The notes under the pieces were generated by a model that was not told the origin of the DNA, ran no database searches, and saw only the letters and a list, made by a program, of their open reading frames with translations. 53,524 bases of DNA from NCBI GenBank assembly GCA_910587715.1, contig CAJUMV010000029.1:1-53524 (forward strand). The letters are read 5' to 3'. Source of the DNA: an uncultured Lachnospiraceae bacterium (GTDB lineage: Bacteria > Bacillota > Clostridia > Lachnospirales > Lachnospiraceae). This document shows, one piece after another, positions 40,644 to 50,406 of the stretch. The translations under genes and the position numbers were made by a program. Position 1 is the first letter of the stretch; every line of letters begins with the position of its first letter.

Positions 40644-43214
40644 CTATTTATTTTTGTATTTGCTAAAGAAAGTTTCAATTATATTGTCTTCCCTATTCCT
40701 AACGAATTTTGACATCCATTCAAAATCAATCTCTCCGCTATCTTTTACCGGAAGCGATATTGTCATCTTCAAAAATGTTTTATCAACATCTCTTACTAAC
40801 CCAGATAGCAATTTTTCTGACAATCCATTTAATACTGTTTCTAAATACAATCCTGCATACTTATCAATTTCAAATTTGCAAGATATCACTCTCATAAATT
40901 GCCCGCCGTACCATGCACGCTCACGATAAAAAAACATCATCTGAAGCAATCCCAAACTATAAGTGCCTTCTTTATTTAATCCAGCCGCATCAATAAAACC
41001 TGTTCTGCCGCATATTCCTCTATTTGTTATAGTCCTGGTTATGTAATCATAAATATCTGTTTCACTTTCAGGTATTTGTAACTCTTCCTTATTGTAGCTG
41101 GAACCTGTCTTTGTAATACTAAATACTTCTGAAACCGGAAATTCCTTCATTACTTTCGTTCCCAAAGCAGCCAAAGCTGTCTTTGTATATGATGCATTTA
41201 TCTGCTGCGAAATCCAATTTTCAATATTCCACGCCAAGTGACTATCTATTAAATTTATGTATACTATATCTTCGGGCTTATCAATAGTCTCAATATGCTT
41301 TTCAAAATTCCAGTCATTACCCTTTTCGCTTATTGTGTCTTCACAATAAACTTTTTTCAAATCCCAAAGTTCCGAATGAAAGTCTGGATTTTTTACAGCA
41401 TTATATCCCAATTTATAAATCAAATAAATATCCTGATATCTTTCAATAGGATAATCAACTTCTTTTATACACCTTTCTGTCCGCTTGTATCCATCATTTC
41501 TAAAATCAATAAATTTAACAATATCATATGCAAACTTATGAGGTGTACCTGATTTAAATATATATATACTTGTTTGCACTGTCGCATTTGGCTCAAACAA
41601 ATCCACTGGCATCTTTATACTGGCAATCATAGTATGCTTTTTTAAGATAGATTTTGTAACCTCAACCGCTTTCCCTGCCCCAACCGAATCCTGAATAATT
41701 ACTGCACCATATCCATCTTTTTCCATATGATCGAGTCCAAATTCAAAGAATGGTAATCCATTTGCCGTATATGAAAAAGGAGGATTCAACAGTAATATAT
41801 TTGCCCTAAAATCATCAAAAACGGATTCCGGTTCTGTAAAAGTATCTGCCTTCTTTATTTGCGTACTGCCATCTCCACGCAAAATCATATTTGATGCTGC
41901 AAGCGTATACATTTTAGCATCTATCTCTATTCCTAACAGCTGTTGCTCTTTAATTAACAAGATTGCATCTTTAGCCGCTTTCGTATTCTTTCCGAAGGTC
42001 CTGTTCGCATCACATATCATTTGATCCATCGCCGCAACGAGAAAAGCCGCCGAACCCGTTGCTATATCCATGACACGCGAATTTTTATTTACATCCAACA
42101 GCTTAGCCATCATAGTTGTAATATATGGCGGCGTCAATACTTTTCCTAATGAAGCGCCATCGCTTAATGCATACTTCAAAAACGTAGAATACATTTCCGC
42201 CATAATATCCAAGGCTCCGCCAGTTAAATTAATTGCCGTATATACATTAAAGTATAAATATGTAAATATTTGTTTTGTGATTGACGCCTGCCCATTTATG
42301 ATACTTTCAACTGCCTTGTCCAAATCTGTCGGGATATCTCTCGCCGCGTCCAAAGATATCGACATTTTAAAAGAATCAAGCATTATCTTTTTCTTATCTA
42401 CAGGGAGTTTCCGTTTGTCAAGATACTCCTGTAAATGATTAATTATAATTACGCCATCCCTCTTTTGTTCCGTTTTTATACCTTTTAAATCATCCGGAAC
42501 CAGCCCTCTGTCAAGTGGTGATAAATCATCATCCAATACATCCTGCATCGACAACAGCATTCCTGATACATAAACTACTCTTTGGTCAACTCCTATATTG
42601 TGATTATTCATCATCTTATTTAAAATTTTTGCATGCTTAATAAGTTCCTCTCTCGTTTTGATTAGGATTTTATGTCTCTCATCTTCTGTAACCACCGCAT
42701 CGTCGTAAAATGCATTAAAACTTTCTTCACTTTCTAAAAAGTCAAGGGAATTGTAATCTTTCATATATTTAGGCTCAATAGTTGGTGAAAAAACATAGTA
42801 AGTGGATATATTTATGCTCTCATCACTCTCCCCTGAAATCCCTATAGCTATGACCTCATCATATCTTTTACTTTCAATCATATTTCTGGCATAATAAATT
42901 GCTCCATTAACCGCATAGTTATTGACTGATTTTTCATCTGTTTTAATACCTGCCTTCGTAATTGCAGCATGAAATTTATGATAAAGTTTATTCTCAATCA
43001 CTACCGGGATTTTATATCGTTCCATGTGAAAATCCGGCTGCCCGAAATTCACCTTGTTTTTTGTTTTGGACGCCCCCTTTAAAGCCTCTTTCATATAACT
43101 GGACATCGCCGATTTTTCATTGTAATCAATACCTTTAACTAATTTCAAGGAATTAAACTTCCTCTTTACAGCATCATCTACATCTGCCTCTAATGTATAC
43201 AATAACTTCCCCAT
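40644..43214 (-). CDS. Single-chain restriction-modification enzyme (nuclease, N6-adenine methylase, specificity)
   Basis: 856 residues. The N-terminal region has a PD-(D/E)XK site: P60-D61, then E74-N-K76, with A-V-N-G-A-I-Y-Y-A near 101 as a later motif. A helical linker (160-345) leads to an HsdM-like methylase with G-K-V-L-T-P-P (358-364), SAM motif D-I-A-T-G-S-A (383-389) and catalytic N-P-P-F (477-480). The C-terminal part (about 660-850) resembles a target-recognition domain. This order fits type IIG/IIB-like or fused type I enzymes that cut and methylate from one chain. The gene is clearly AT-richer than its neighbours and interrupts a conserved cluster, suggesting transfer. Confidence 0.82.
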   Translation of the reverse strand: MGKLLYTLEADVDDAVKRKFNSLKLVKGIDYNEKSAMSSYMKEALKGASKTKNKVNFGQPDFHMERYKIPVVIENKLYHKFHAAITKAGIKTDEKSVNNYAVNGAIYYARNMIESKRYDEVIAIGISGESDESINISTYYVFSPTIEPKYMKDYNSLDFLESEESFNAFYDDAVVTEDERHKILIKTREELIKHAKILNKMMNNHNIGVDQRVVYVSGMLLSMQDVLDDDLSPLDRGLVPDDLKGIKTEQKRDGVIIINHLQEYLDKRKLPVDKKKIMLDSFKMSISLDAARDIPTDLDKAVESIINGQASITKQIFTYLYFNVYTAINLTGGALDIMAEMYSTFLKYALSDGASLGKVLTPPYITTMMAKLLDVNKNSRVMDIATGSAAFLVAAMDQMICDANRTFGKNTKAAKDAILLIKEQQLLGIEIDAKMYTLAASNMILRGDGSTQIKKADTFTEPESVFDDFRANILLLNPPFSYTANGLPFFEFGLDHMEKDGYGAVIIQDSVGAGKAVEVTKSILKKHTMIASIKMPVDLFEPNATVQTSIYIFKSGTPHKFAYDIVKFIDFRNDGYKRTERCIKEVDYPIERYQDIYLIYKLGYNAVKNPDFHSELWDLKKVYCEDTISEKGNDWNFEKHIETIDKPEDIVYINLIDSHLAWNIENWISQQINASYTKTALAALGTKVMKEFPVSEVFSITKTGSSYNKEELQIPESETDIYDYITRTITNRGICGRTGFIDAAGLNKEGTYSLGLLQMMFFYRERAWYGGQFMRVISCKFEIDKYAGLYLETVLNGLSEKLLSGLVRDVDKTFLKMTISLPVKDSGEIDFEWMSKFVRNREDNIIETFFSKYKNK

Positions 43215-43325
43215 AGGTATCTCCCTTCTCCATGCCTCAATTTCCCAGCAAGGCGCTTTAGAACATTTGTTCTATTCATTATACCATATCATATTTTTAT
43301 TTCAACACCTTCAACGCATAAATTT

Positions 43326-44078
43326 TCAGTATCCGTACACCTCATAAATCTCCGGCGTATACACCCCCGGCTCCTCGTATACGATTAACGGCTTCTCCAC
43401 CGTCATCCGCGACCTGCCGCCCCGTACCGCTTCCAGAAGAACCATATTCGGCTCCTTGTCCACAAACGGGTATACCAGCCGCATACGCTTCGGCTCCAGC
43501 TTATATTTCGTCAGCGTCACAATAATCTCCGCCAGCCGGAAAGGTCTGTGCACGAGGAAAAATTTGCCCCCCGGCACGAGCAGTACGGCAGCTTTCGACA
43601 CCACATCCTCCAGCTTACAGAGAATTTCATGTCTGGCAAGCGCTTTCGCGCCGCTCGGATTCTGCAGACCATGCTGCCCGATCATATAGGGCGGATTGCA
43701 GGTAATAACGTCAAAGGAAGCAGCGTCAAACAGCTTATCTGCCTCCTTAATATCTCCCGTAACAATATCTATTTTTTCTTCCAGCCCGTTTAACGCCACG
43801 CTCCGCGTCGCCATCTCGGCGCTGTCAGCCTGAATCTCCAATCCGGTCAGGTGCGCCGCTTTTGTCTTCGCTTCCAGCAGAATGGGAATAATTCCGGTTC
43901 CCGTTCCCAGATCCAGCACCCGCGCGCCATCTTTCACAATAGCAAATCCGGACAAGAGCACCGCATCCATCCCGAAACAAAAACGCGCCGGGTCCTGTAT
44001 GATACAGTACCCGTTTCGTTGTAAATCGTCTACTCTTTCATTCTCCTTCAGCGGTATGTCTCTATTTCCCTTCTTCAT
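43326..44078 (-). CDS. trmN6: tRNA1(Val) adenine-37 N6-methyltransferase-like protein
   Basis: 250 residues from ATG 44078 (a TTG at 44099 is in frame; both overlap ricT). Motifs: V-L-D-L-G-T-G-T-G-I-I-P (SAM) near 55, L-E-I-Q acidic loop, and catalytic N-P-P-Y near 124. This matches YfiC/YabB-type enzymes that methylate A37 of a tRNA. It overlaps ricT and was probably once followed directly by rsmI. Confidence 0.87.
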   Translation of the reverse strand: MKKGNRDIPLKENERVDDLQRNGYCIIQDPARFCFGMDAVLLSGFAIVKDGARVLDLGTGTGIIPILLEAKTKAAHLTGLEIQADSAEMATRSVALNGLEEKIDIVTGDIKEADKLFDAASFDVITCNPPYMIGQHGLQNPSGAKALARHEILCKLEDVVSKAAVLLVPGGKFFLVHRPFRLAEIIVTLTKYKLEPKRMRLVYPFVDKEPNMVLLEAVRGGRSRMTVEKPLIVYEEPGVYTPEIYEVYGY

Positions 44079-44961
44079 CCTTCTTTTCCAGCTTTTCAAG
44101 CTCTTTCAGCTCTGCATCGTCCGTCACCGTCTTGCGGTTTTTGCCATGCCTTCTCTTAAAGCGAAGCTGATCCGCCCGGTACTCCTGAATCTCCTTCTCG
44201 TCTCCCACATCCACTACGACTTTCACAAGCTGGCGCAGTACGTTTACGCTGTGCACCTCGCCTTTTAGCCCGTCGTCGGTCGTCACATAATCGCCCACAT
44301 TCGGCAGCTTCCGATTCAATTCCTCGTAAGTTTCCTCCTCGTTTTTCAGACAGCACATCAACCTGCCGCAGACACCGGAAATTTTCGTGGGATTTAAGGA
44401 CAGGTTCTGCTCCTTCGCCATCTTAATGGACACCGGCGCAAACTCCGACAAATGGGTATGACAGCACAGCGGTCTCCCGCAGATACCGATACCGCCCAAA
44501 ATTTTCGTCTCATCCCTCACGCCAATCTGCCTAAGCTCAATCCTTGTCTTAAACACGGAAGCCAGATCCTTGACAAGCTCCCGGAAATCAATACGCCCGT
44601 CCGCCGTGAAATAGAAAAGCACTTTATTGTTGTCAAAGGTGTACTCCGCATCGATTAGTTTCATCTGCAGACCGTGCTTCCTGATTTTTTCCAGACAAAT
44701 TTTGAAGGCGTCTTTCTCCTTCTGCCTGTTCGACGCCTCCTGCTCATCATCCTTCTGATTCGCAATTCTTAAAACCGATTTCAGGGGCTGCACCACCTTT
44801 TCGTCATCCACCTCTCTGGGCGCCCCGATCACCGTACCGTACTCGATGCCCCGTGCCGTCTCTACGATTACATGATCCCCCTGCTTAATCTCGAATTTCC
44901 CCGGGTCAAAAAAATATACTTTACCGGCGATACGAAACCGCACGCCTATTACCTTAGTCAT
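44062..44961 (-). CDS. ricT: RicT/YaaT-type PSP1-domain protein
   Basis: 299 residues. PSP1 domain with conserved cysteines in G-I-C-G-R-P-L-C-C-H and G-V-C-G-R-L-M-C-C, and a charged C-terminal tail (K-K-D-E-E-G-K end). In Bacillus, RicT with RicA and RicF forms an Fe-S complex that helps RNase Y process mRNA and affects sporulation. Sits between holB and trmN6 as in Bacillus. GGAGGTTG precedes the ATG. Confidence 0.92.
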   Translation of the reverse strand: MTKVIGVRFRIAGKVYFFDPGKFEIKQGDHVIVETARGIEYGTVIGAPREVDDEKVVQPLKSVLRIANQKDDEQEASNRQKEKDAFKICLEKIRKHGLQMKLIDAEYTFDNNKVLFYFTADGRIDFRELVKDLASVFKTRIELRQIGVRDETKILGGIGICGRPLCCHTHLSEFAPVSIKMAKEQNLSLNPTKISGVCGRLMCCLKNEEETYEELNRKLPNVGDYVTTDDGLKGEVHSVNVLRQLVKVVVDVGDEKEIQEYRADQLRFKRRHGKNRKTVTDDAELKELEKLEKKDEEGK

Positions 44962-44980
44962 AATCTATCAACCTCCATAT

Positions 44981-45970
44981 TCAATTTTCCTTAATCGTAA
45001 GCAGCAAAAGCTCCATCGTCAAGTCAAAGTTGACGTTTGCTTCCAGTCTCCTCTTCGCCTGTTGGAGTGCATTTACAATCGTCTCAATCCCCTCATAGGT
45101 GCTTCTGTCCGCCACTTTTCTAATCTGCTGGATTTCATTGCGGAAAATCATACTGTTCATGTCTTTCGTCGCCTTATACAAAAGCACATCCCTGTACCAG
45201 ACCGTCAAAATATCCAGATAATCATTGATATCCAGATTATACTCCGTAATTTTTTTAATCGCCTTGACAATCTCGTTAATTTCCATATCGTTGATATATT
45301 TCACAAGCGAAATGGCTTCTTCCTTAACTTTTTCGAACTCCTCGCTGCCCGCCAGATGCTTCGCCTTGCCCACATTTCCCCTCGCGAAAGCGACACAGAT
45401 ATTCGCCTTATAATCCGGTACCGCCAGCTCTTCCATCAAATACTTTTTCACCAAAGCATCCGACACCGGCTTCATGTTCAGCACCACACAACGGCTGATA
45501 ATCGTAGGCAGAAGCTCCTCCACGTTTGAGGTGAGAATCAGAATCACCGCATATGCCGGCGGCTCCTCCAGTGTCTTTAAAAGGGCGTTCTGCGCCTGAG
45601 GCGTCATTTTCTCGCCCTCATTCATAATATAAACCTTGCGCGGACTGCTGTACGGCTTGATGCCGATATCGTTATTAATCTGCTCCCTGATATCCTCCAC
45701 GCCGATGGTGTTGGGCTTTTCATGACTGACATAGATAATATCCGGCTGATTGCGGCTAAGCGCCTGTTTACAGGAATGACATTCCCCGCACGGCTCTACA
45801 CCGCCCTTTTCGCACTGCAAAGCCATTGCAAAGAGACGGGCGATAAACTCCTTGCCCGCATTGCGTTCGCCGTTGATAATATAAGCATGAGAGACCTTGT
45901 CCGTTTCAATCGCGCTGCGTATATGCTGTTTCAGCTCTTCCTGCCCGACAATATCCGAAAACTTTGCCAT
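44981..45970 (-). CDS. holB: DNA polymerase III delta-prime subunit
   Basis: 329 residues from ATG 45970 (M-A-K-F-S-D-I-V-G-Q); sequence further upstream in frame is not conserved-looking. AAA+ clamp-loader core: G-E-R-N-A-G-K-E near 35 as a variant P-loop, a zinc module C-x8-C-x2-C (E-P-C-G-E-C-H-S-C-K) near 58-67, and E-G-E-K-M-T-P-Q-A-Q-N-A-L-L-K-T-L-E-E-P. It helps load the sliding clamp. The degenerate P-loop is usual for delta-prime. Confidence 0.92.
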   Translation of the reverse strand: MAKFSDIVGQEELKQHIRSAIETDKVSHAYIINGERNAGKEFIARLFAMALQCEKGGVEPCGECHSCKQALSRNQPDIIYVSHEKPNTIGVEDIREQINNDIGIKPYSSPRKVYIMNEGEKMTPQAQNALLKTLEEPPAYAVILILTSNVEELLPTIISRCVVLNMKPVSDALVKKYLMEELAVPDYKANICVAFARGNVGKAKHLAGSEEFEKVKEEAISLVKYINDMEINEIVKAIKKITEYNLDINDYLDILTVWYRDVLLYKATKDMNSMIFRNEIQQIRKVADRSTYEGIETIVNALQQAKRRLEANVNFDLTMELLLLTIKEN

Positions 45971-46010
45971 ACATTTATCCCCCCGTAAGTCCCCAACCGC
46001 CATGCTGCAG

Positions 46011-46457
46011 CTAAGTAAAAATATCCAGCAGTAAACCACGGATTTCTCCGATTTTCTCCAGAATCGCCAGATTGTCCTGCTCATCCTTTACCAGTTCCTG
46101 CGCCAAAGCGTCCAGATTCTGGTCAATCAGGCGAATAATCCCGTAAACCCTGTGCCGCCCTCTTCTATCCAAAAAATTCTCTCTCGAAAAAGCATGGGAA
46201 CGGTTGACGACCTCGTTTAGAAAATCCTTCACCAGCGCCCGGTAACGCTTCATGTCCTTAATATCCCGATGCTTGGCAAGCTTATCTCCCTGTCTGGTAA
46301 TCTCTTCCATCATACCGGTCAGAGCATTTTGCAGATCCTGCTCCTCAATCCTGCTGACCAGAGTGAACTTAAACGTGCCGTCCGTCTCCTGCTGCTGTGT
46401 CGGCTGTTCGATTTGCGGTGCCTGCTGTACCTGATTTACTTTTATGTCCACTCCCAT
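46011..46457 (-). CDS. yaaR: YaaR family protein (DUF327)
   Basis: About 148 residues, mostly helical, with a Gln-rich N-terminus (residues 8-25) and a conserved C-terminal half (Y-R-A-L-V-K-D-F-L-N-E-V, then N-F-L-D-R-R-G-R-H-R-V-Y). Function unknown; it sits next to holB in Bacillus as well. The start is uncertain: GTG at 46460, ATG at 46457 and GTG three codons later all lie close to GGGAGG. Confidence 0.85.
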   Translation of the reverse strand: MGVDIKVNQVQQAPQIEQPTQQQETDGTFKFTLVSRIEEQDLQNALTGMMEEITRQGDKLAKHRDIKDMKRYRALVKDFLNEVVNRSHAFSRENFLDRRGRHRVYGIIRLIDQNLDALAQELVKDEQDNLAILEKIGEIRGLLLDIFT

Positions 46458-46538
46458 CACCTCCCCGCGTCGTCAGTCACTTCACAGTGCTGCCTGCGGC
46501 TTTCCTGTTACGCAATCTGCCCATTCCCAATCAGCGCT

Positions 46539-47129
46539 TTACTCCAGACGCTCCCGCAGATAATCCGTAATCTCGTCCAGACAGTTTTCCAGCCGGTCAT
46601 TATAAAAAGTTCTTTCTATTTTGGAGAGCGCCAGCTTCTCCTCGGAAAAATCCTGCGCATCCGCCAGGTACCGCCTGCACAGCTCCTCGTACTTCGGATG
46701 ATCCTGCGCCTTTTCCCGATCCAGCGCTCGCTGTAGGCGCACGCCGTCGTCCAGCTCGATCATAACCGGCAGCACCTTATCCGCACCGTAAAACCCACGA
46801 AGCTGGTCATAGGCCTCCAGTGTACCAATCAGCACATAAGAGTGTGCCGAGAGGTCAATCTCCGCATCCGCCACGGTAAAATACCGCCAGACGCCGTAAT
46901 AGGTGTCATAGGCTCTCGCTTCTATCACGCTGCCCTGCTTCAAAAATTTCTGAAACCCCTCCTCGTCCGTGAAATGATATTCCACGCCGTCCTGCTCCCC
47001 CGCCCGGATCGGTCGGGTCGTATAAGGTACAATCGTCCTCAAAGGAACGTTTTTTTGCGCCAGCAGCTTCTTATATATAGTGTCTTTCCCCGATGAGCTC
47101 TTCCCCATCAGACATACTATTTTCCCCAT
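46539..47129 (-). CDS. Guanylate kinase-like protein
   Basis: 196 residues with P-loop G-K-S-S-S-G-K-D-T at 9-17, then the GMP-kinase pattern V-P-Y-T-T-R-P-I-R-A-G-E and V-E-Y-H-F-T-D. Guanylate kinases turn GMP into GDP with ATP. In Bacillus this position next to yaaR-holB belongs to tmk, but the GMP-binding pattern here argues against thymidylate kinase. It may be a divergent second guanylate kinase. Confidence 0.82.
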   Translation of the reverse strand: MGKIVCLMGKSSSGKDTIYKKLLAQKNVPLRTIVPYTTRPIRAGEQDGVEYHFTDEEGFQKFLKQGSVIEARAYDTYYGVWRYFTVADAEIDLSAHSYVLIGTLEAYDQLRGFYGADKVLPVMIELDDGVRLQRALDREKAQDHPKYEELCRRYLADAQDFSEEKLALSKIERTFYNDRLENCLDEITDYLRERLE

Positions 47130-47167
47130 GCCATTATCTTACCTTAATATAATAAGAATTTCAACCG

Positions 47168-48613
47168 CTACAGCGCCACTACAACAATCTCGTCCTTCTC
47201 GGACACGCCCTGTATGTTCAGCCCTGTTTTCCGATATTCTTGTATCCGCTTTATCACTGTTTCGTCAAACAGTTCTCCCGGCGCCACAATCGGGCTCCCC
47301 GGCGGATAAAGGCTGATAAATCCGGCGGCAATCCTGCCTACCGCCTTTTCTAACGGAACCGTCTCCCATTCGCTGTGAAAGGCTCTGGCAAGCGTCATAC
47401 AGCTTTTCAGCGGTTTGTTCAGATGCGACGCCCTTCTTGACGCAGAAACTCCGTCATCTGCGCTCTTCTCTATCCTACCATCTATTTCACATAGCGCGTC
47501 AGCCAATCTCTGCCAGCCTGCCGCTTCGTCCATCAGCGTCATAATCGCCAGCACATAAGTCTCCGCCGCCATCTCCATTTCCAGATGATAGGTTTCCCGC
47601 AGAATATCGTTCAGCTCTTTTCCCGTCATATTCGTGCCTTTGACGGAAATCACCATTTTACCGAGGTCCCAGCCTTTCAGCTCATGTTTCTTTTGTGACA
47701 CGTTTGTCATTTTTCCAATGCGAATATGCTTAAGAACCGCCGTCTTTTCGCAAAAACTCAGATAATGCCCCCGCATAGCGGCAAAGCGCTCCTGTCCCTG
47801 CTCTTCTAAAAACTTCATGCAGGCGTCCATACTCGCCATAAGTACATAGGAAGGACTGCTGCTTTGCAGCATGGTAAGATATCCCCGCAGCTTCTCTCTG
47901 TCCACTCTGTCGCCGTTTACGTGCAGAAGCGCTGTCTGCGTCATGGCGGGCAGCGTTTTGTGCAGACTGTGGATTACCAAATCCGCCCCTCCCGCAATGG
48001 CTCCCTGCGGCAGATACGACGACAGTCCGAAGTGCGCGCCATGCGCTTCATCCACGATCAGTATGCCGCCCCGCTTATGTACCTCAGCGGCGATTCCGGG
48101 AACATCCGAAAGAACGCCCTCATAAGTCGGCGAAGTAATGACCACTGCTTTTACTTCGGGATAAGTGTCCATAAGAGCGCCAATCTCTTCCGCGGATGCC
48201 CCATCGAAAATATCGTACTCCGAAATCATTTTCGGATAATAATACCGCACAATCAGTCCATGCAGAATCGCGGCATGGTATACCGACCTATGACAGTTTC
48301 TGGCTATTAGTATCTCATCCATCGGCACGGTTGCTGCCATAATCGCTGCCAACACCCCGCCGGAACCGCCGTTTACCAGAAAGAAGGTTTCATCCGCCCC
48401 ATAAATACGATTGGCACGATGCTGCGCCTCCTTTAAAAGCCCCTCCGCCTGATGCAGATTGTCAAAGCCGTCTATCTCCGTTATATCGATCTTATGATAA
48501 TCCGCCATCTCGCCGCCTGCCGGGTTCCGTTTATGTCCCGGCATATGATAGGGATAAAAATCGCTTGTCACATAGTCTGTTAATGCCTGATACAGGCTCT
48601 TCTCCGCCGTCAT
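47168..48613 (-). CDS. Orn/Lys/Arg decarboxylase-family PLP enzyme
   Basis: 481 residues, fold type I PLP enzyme. Family signature H-M-P-G-H-K-R-N-P at 23-31, G-G-S-G-G-V near 82, cofactor-binding D-E-A-H-G-A-H-F-G and the Schiff-base lysine in S-L-H-K-T-L-P-A-M. Members decarboxylate lysine, arginine or ornithine, feeding polyamine synthesis; the substrate cannot be told by eye. It lacks the N-terminal wing domain of the inducible acid-stress enzymes and is near the Bacillus SpeA/YaaO length. The start overlaps the HD-protein stop (ATGA). Confidence 0.88.
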   Translation of the reverse strand: MTAEKSLYQALTDYVTSDFYPYHMPGHKRNPAGGEMADYHKIDITEIDGFDNLHQAEGLLKEAQHRANRIYGADETFFLVNGGSGGVLAAIMAATVPMDEILIARNCHRSVYHAAILHGLIVRYYYPKMISEYDIFDGASAEEIGALMDTYPEVKAVVITSPTYEGVLSDVPGIAAEVHKRGGILIVDEAHGAHFGLSSYLPQGAIAGGADLVIHSLHKTLPAMTQTALLHVNGDRVDREKLRGYLTMLQSSSPSYVLMASMDACMKFLEEQGQERFAAMRGHYLSFCEKTAVLKHIRIGKMTNVSQKKHELKGWDLGKMVISVKGTNMTGKELNDILRETYHLEMEMAAETYVLAIMTLMDEAAGWQRLADALCEIDGRIEKSADDGVSASRRASHLNKPLKSCMTLARAFHSEWETVPLEKAVGRIAAGFISLYPPGSPIVAPGELFDETVIKRIQEYRKTGLNIQGVSEKDEIVVVAL

Positions 48614-49152
48614 GACGCTTTTACCCCGTGCCCGCGGTGGACACCCATAGTTTCCAGCAGAGAACAGTACTTATCTGCAGCCGTCACAACCCAGGCTTCT
48701 CTGCAGGTGGGCGGCACCACCGACAAAGGCCACATATGTTTCTTGATAATTTCCCGTTGAATATCGTTCAAATCATACTCCTTTTCCGCGTTGCGAAGCG
48801 CCGTCATCGGATGATGAAAGCCATGCAGACGCTTTCTCTGAGACAAATATGCCTTGTCATGCCAATCGTAAAGAAAATAATCGTGCAGCAGCGCTCCTCG
48901 GATTAAGTCATGCTTGTTACAGCCAATCCCGAGCTTTTTATTTAAAAGAAGACTGTAACGCGCCACATCCACGCAATGATTGTGCACCGTCATCGTGCCA
49001 TGCTGGAGATGCTCCCTCGTTTTCCTGAAATTTTCTGACTGCAGGATATCCTCGCCGTGCTCCCGAAGCAGCTCATGGATTCTCTTATGGCGCTCGTAAA
49101 GCCTTTGCAGACGCTCTCTGCTTCTTTTTTGACAGTTCTTAAACAGGTCCAT
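48610..49152 (-). CDS. HD-domain protein
   Basis: 180 residues from ATG 49152 (GGAGGGAAAGG upstream); the frame to 49236 intrudes on the glycosyltransferase. Metal ligands of an HD phosphohydrolase are visible: H-N-H-C-V-D-V-A near 72, H-D near 104-105 in L-L-H-D-Y and H-H-P near 126. It is probably a small phosphohydrolase of unknown substrate, coupled to the decarboxylase by a 4-base overlap. Confidence 0.82.
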   Translation of the reverse strand: MDLFKNCQKRSRERLQRLYERHKRIHELLREHGEDILQSENFRKTREHLQHGTMTVHNHCVDVARYSLLLNKKLGIGCNKHDLIRGALLHDYFLYDWHDKAYLSQRKRLHGFHHPMTALRNAEKEYDLNDIQREIIKKHMWPLSVVPPTCREAWVVTAADKYCSLLETMGVHRGHGVKAS

Positions 49153-49195
49153 TCTTCCTTTCCCTCCATTTCGCGGATAATATTTACCAGTTGCC

Positions 49196-50377
49196 TTACT
49201 GTTCTTCTTCCACCAGATTATGCAGTACCTCGGCACGATGTGCCCACGTATGTCCCGCCTGCGCCAGCTTGTAACCGCCGTCTGCGAGCATCTGCATCCG
49301 TTCCGGCTCCGACAGCAGTTCTTTCGCTATTTCCGGCAGCCGTTCCATCTCCGCCAGCGAATACAGACTACAGTCTGTTCCGTCGTGCAGGATTTCGTCT
49401 AAATAAACGCTACTGTCTGTCAGACAGACTGCCCCGTTCAGCATGGAATTAAATATCCTGTCATGGGCACCGTTCTTAAACCAAGGCATCACATTCAGGG
49501 ACAGCTTCGTCTGACACAGCTTTTTTAGGCATCCCTCGGAGTTCAGGCTGTTCATGATCATCAGATTTTCCGGATGCCTGCACTCCAGAAGCTCCCAGCC
49601 GTCGCCAAAAACATGCACCTTAATCCCCGCGTCTACCAACTCCTGCACCGCGCGTCCCCGAAACGTATAACGCACATACAGGTCGATAAAGGTGAGCGCC
49701 GCAAAAGTCTTTTTCAACTCCTCCTCCGGCACCTCGGAAAGCTCCGCGAGAAGATGGGCTTCCGCTACCTCCTCCACCGTCCGCTCAGGATGCGTCAAAA
49801 GCTCCTCTATCATTCCATGATAAAATGCCGTGTACTCGTCGTCAATCCTTGTAATATATTTATCGAAGGTAGACGGCTTACAATAGTTTCCCACCATTGT
49901 CACATCATACTTCCGGCAGGCAATCGGCACATTGGTTTTGTTCGGATACAGCTTCGTGCCCGCAAGCGGCAGGAACGGTCCGTTTTTTATTTCCGGAAAA
50001 AACCGGCGCATATATGCCTCATGGTTTCTGTCAATGCTGATATGATGATAGTTTGCTGGAACCTTTTCCAAAAAATGATGGTAATACATGGGATGATCCA
50101 CCACGATATTATAACTTGGAATCCGCAGCGCTTCCCACATCGTCGTATCATTCTCATCTAAGAAATAGGGTTCCCCGCTCATGCCGTGAAAATTAAAATT
50201 GATAAGCGATGTGTTTCCCTTTTCAAAAAATTGAAAAAACTTCTCCGTGCTCTCCCACGGTCTGCCCAAATCGTAAATAAAGGTCTCATGCCCAAGCGCC
50301 TTCATTGCCTCTGCAATCTGCAGAGAAAAATACCCCTGCGTTTCAATATCACCCGTAAAAAACAACAACTTTTTCAC
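49196..50377 (-). CDS. CgeB-like glycosyltransferase
   Basis: 393 residues from a GTG at 50377 behind GGGAGTG. GT-B-type layout: N-terminal F-F-T-G-D-I-E-T-Q-G-Y, a middle V-T-M-V-G-N-Y strand, and the C-terminal sugar-nucleotide motif D-R-I-F-N-S-M-L-N-G-A-V-C-L-T-D. This C-terminal motif is typical of CgeB/YkvP spore-maturation glycosyltransferases, which decorate the spore surface. There is no membrane segment. Donor and acceptor unknown. Confidence 0.8.
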   Translation of the reverse strand: MKKLLFFTGDIETQGYFSLQIAEAMKALGHETFIYDLGRPWESTEKFFQFFEKGNTSLINFNFHGMSGEPYFLDENDTTMWEALRIPSYNIVVDHPMYYHHFLEKVPANYHHISIDRNHEAYMRRFFPEIKNGPFLPLAGTKLYPNKTNVPIACRKYDVTMVGNYCKPSTFDKYITRIDDEYTAFYHGMIEELLTHPERTVEEVAEAHLLAELSEVPEEELKKTFAALTFIDLYVRYTFRGRAVQELVDAGIKVHVFGDGWELLECRHPENLMIMNSLNSEGCLKKLCQTKLSLNVMPWFKNGAHDRIFNSMLNGAVCLTDSSVYLDEILHDGTDCSLYSLAEMERLPEIAKELLSEPERMQMLADGGYKLAQAGHTWAHRAEVLHNLVEEEQ

Positions 50378-50406
50378 TGCCGCACTCCCTTTTGTTGTGC
50401 CGTCAA

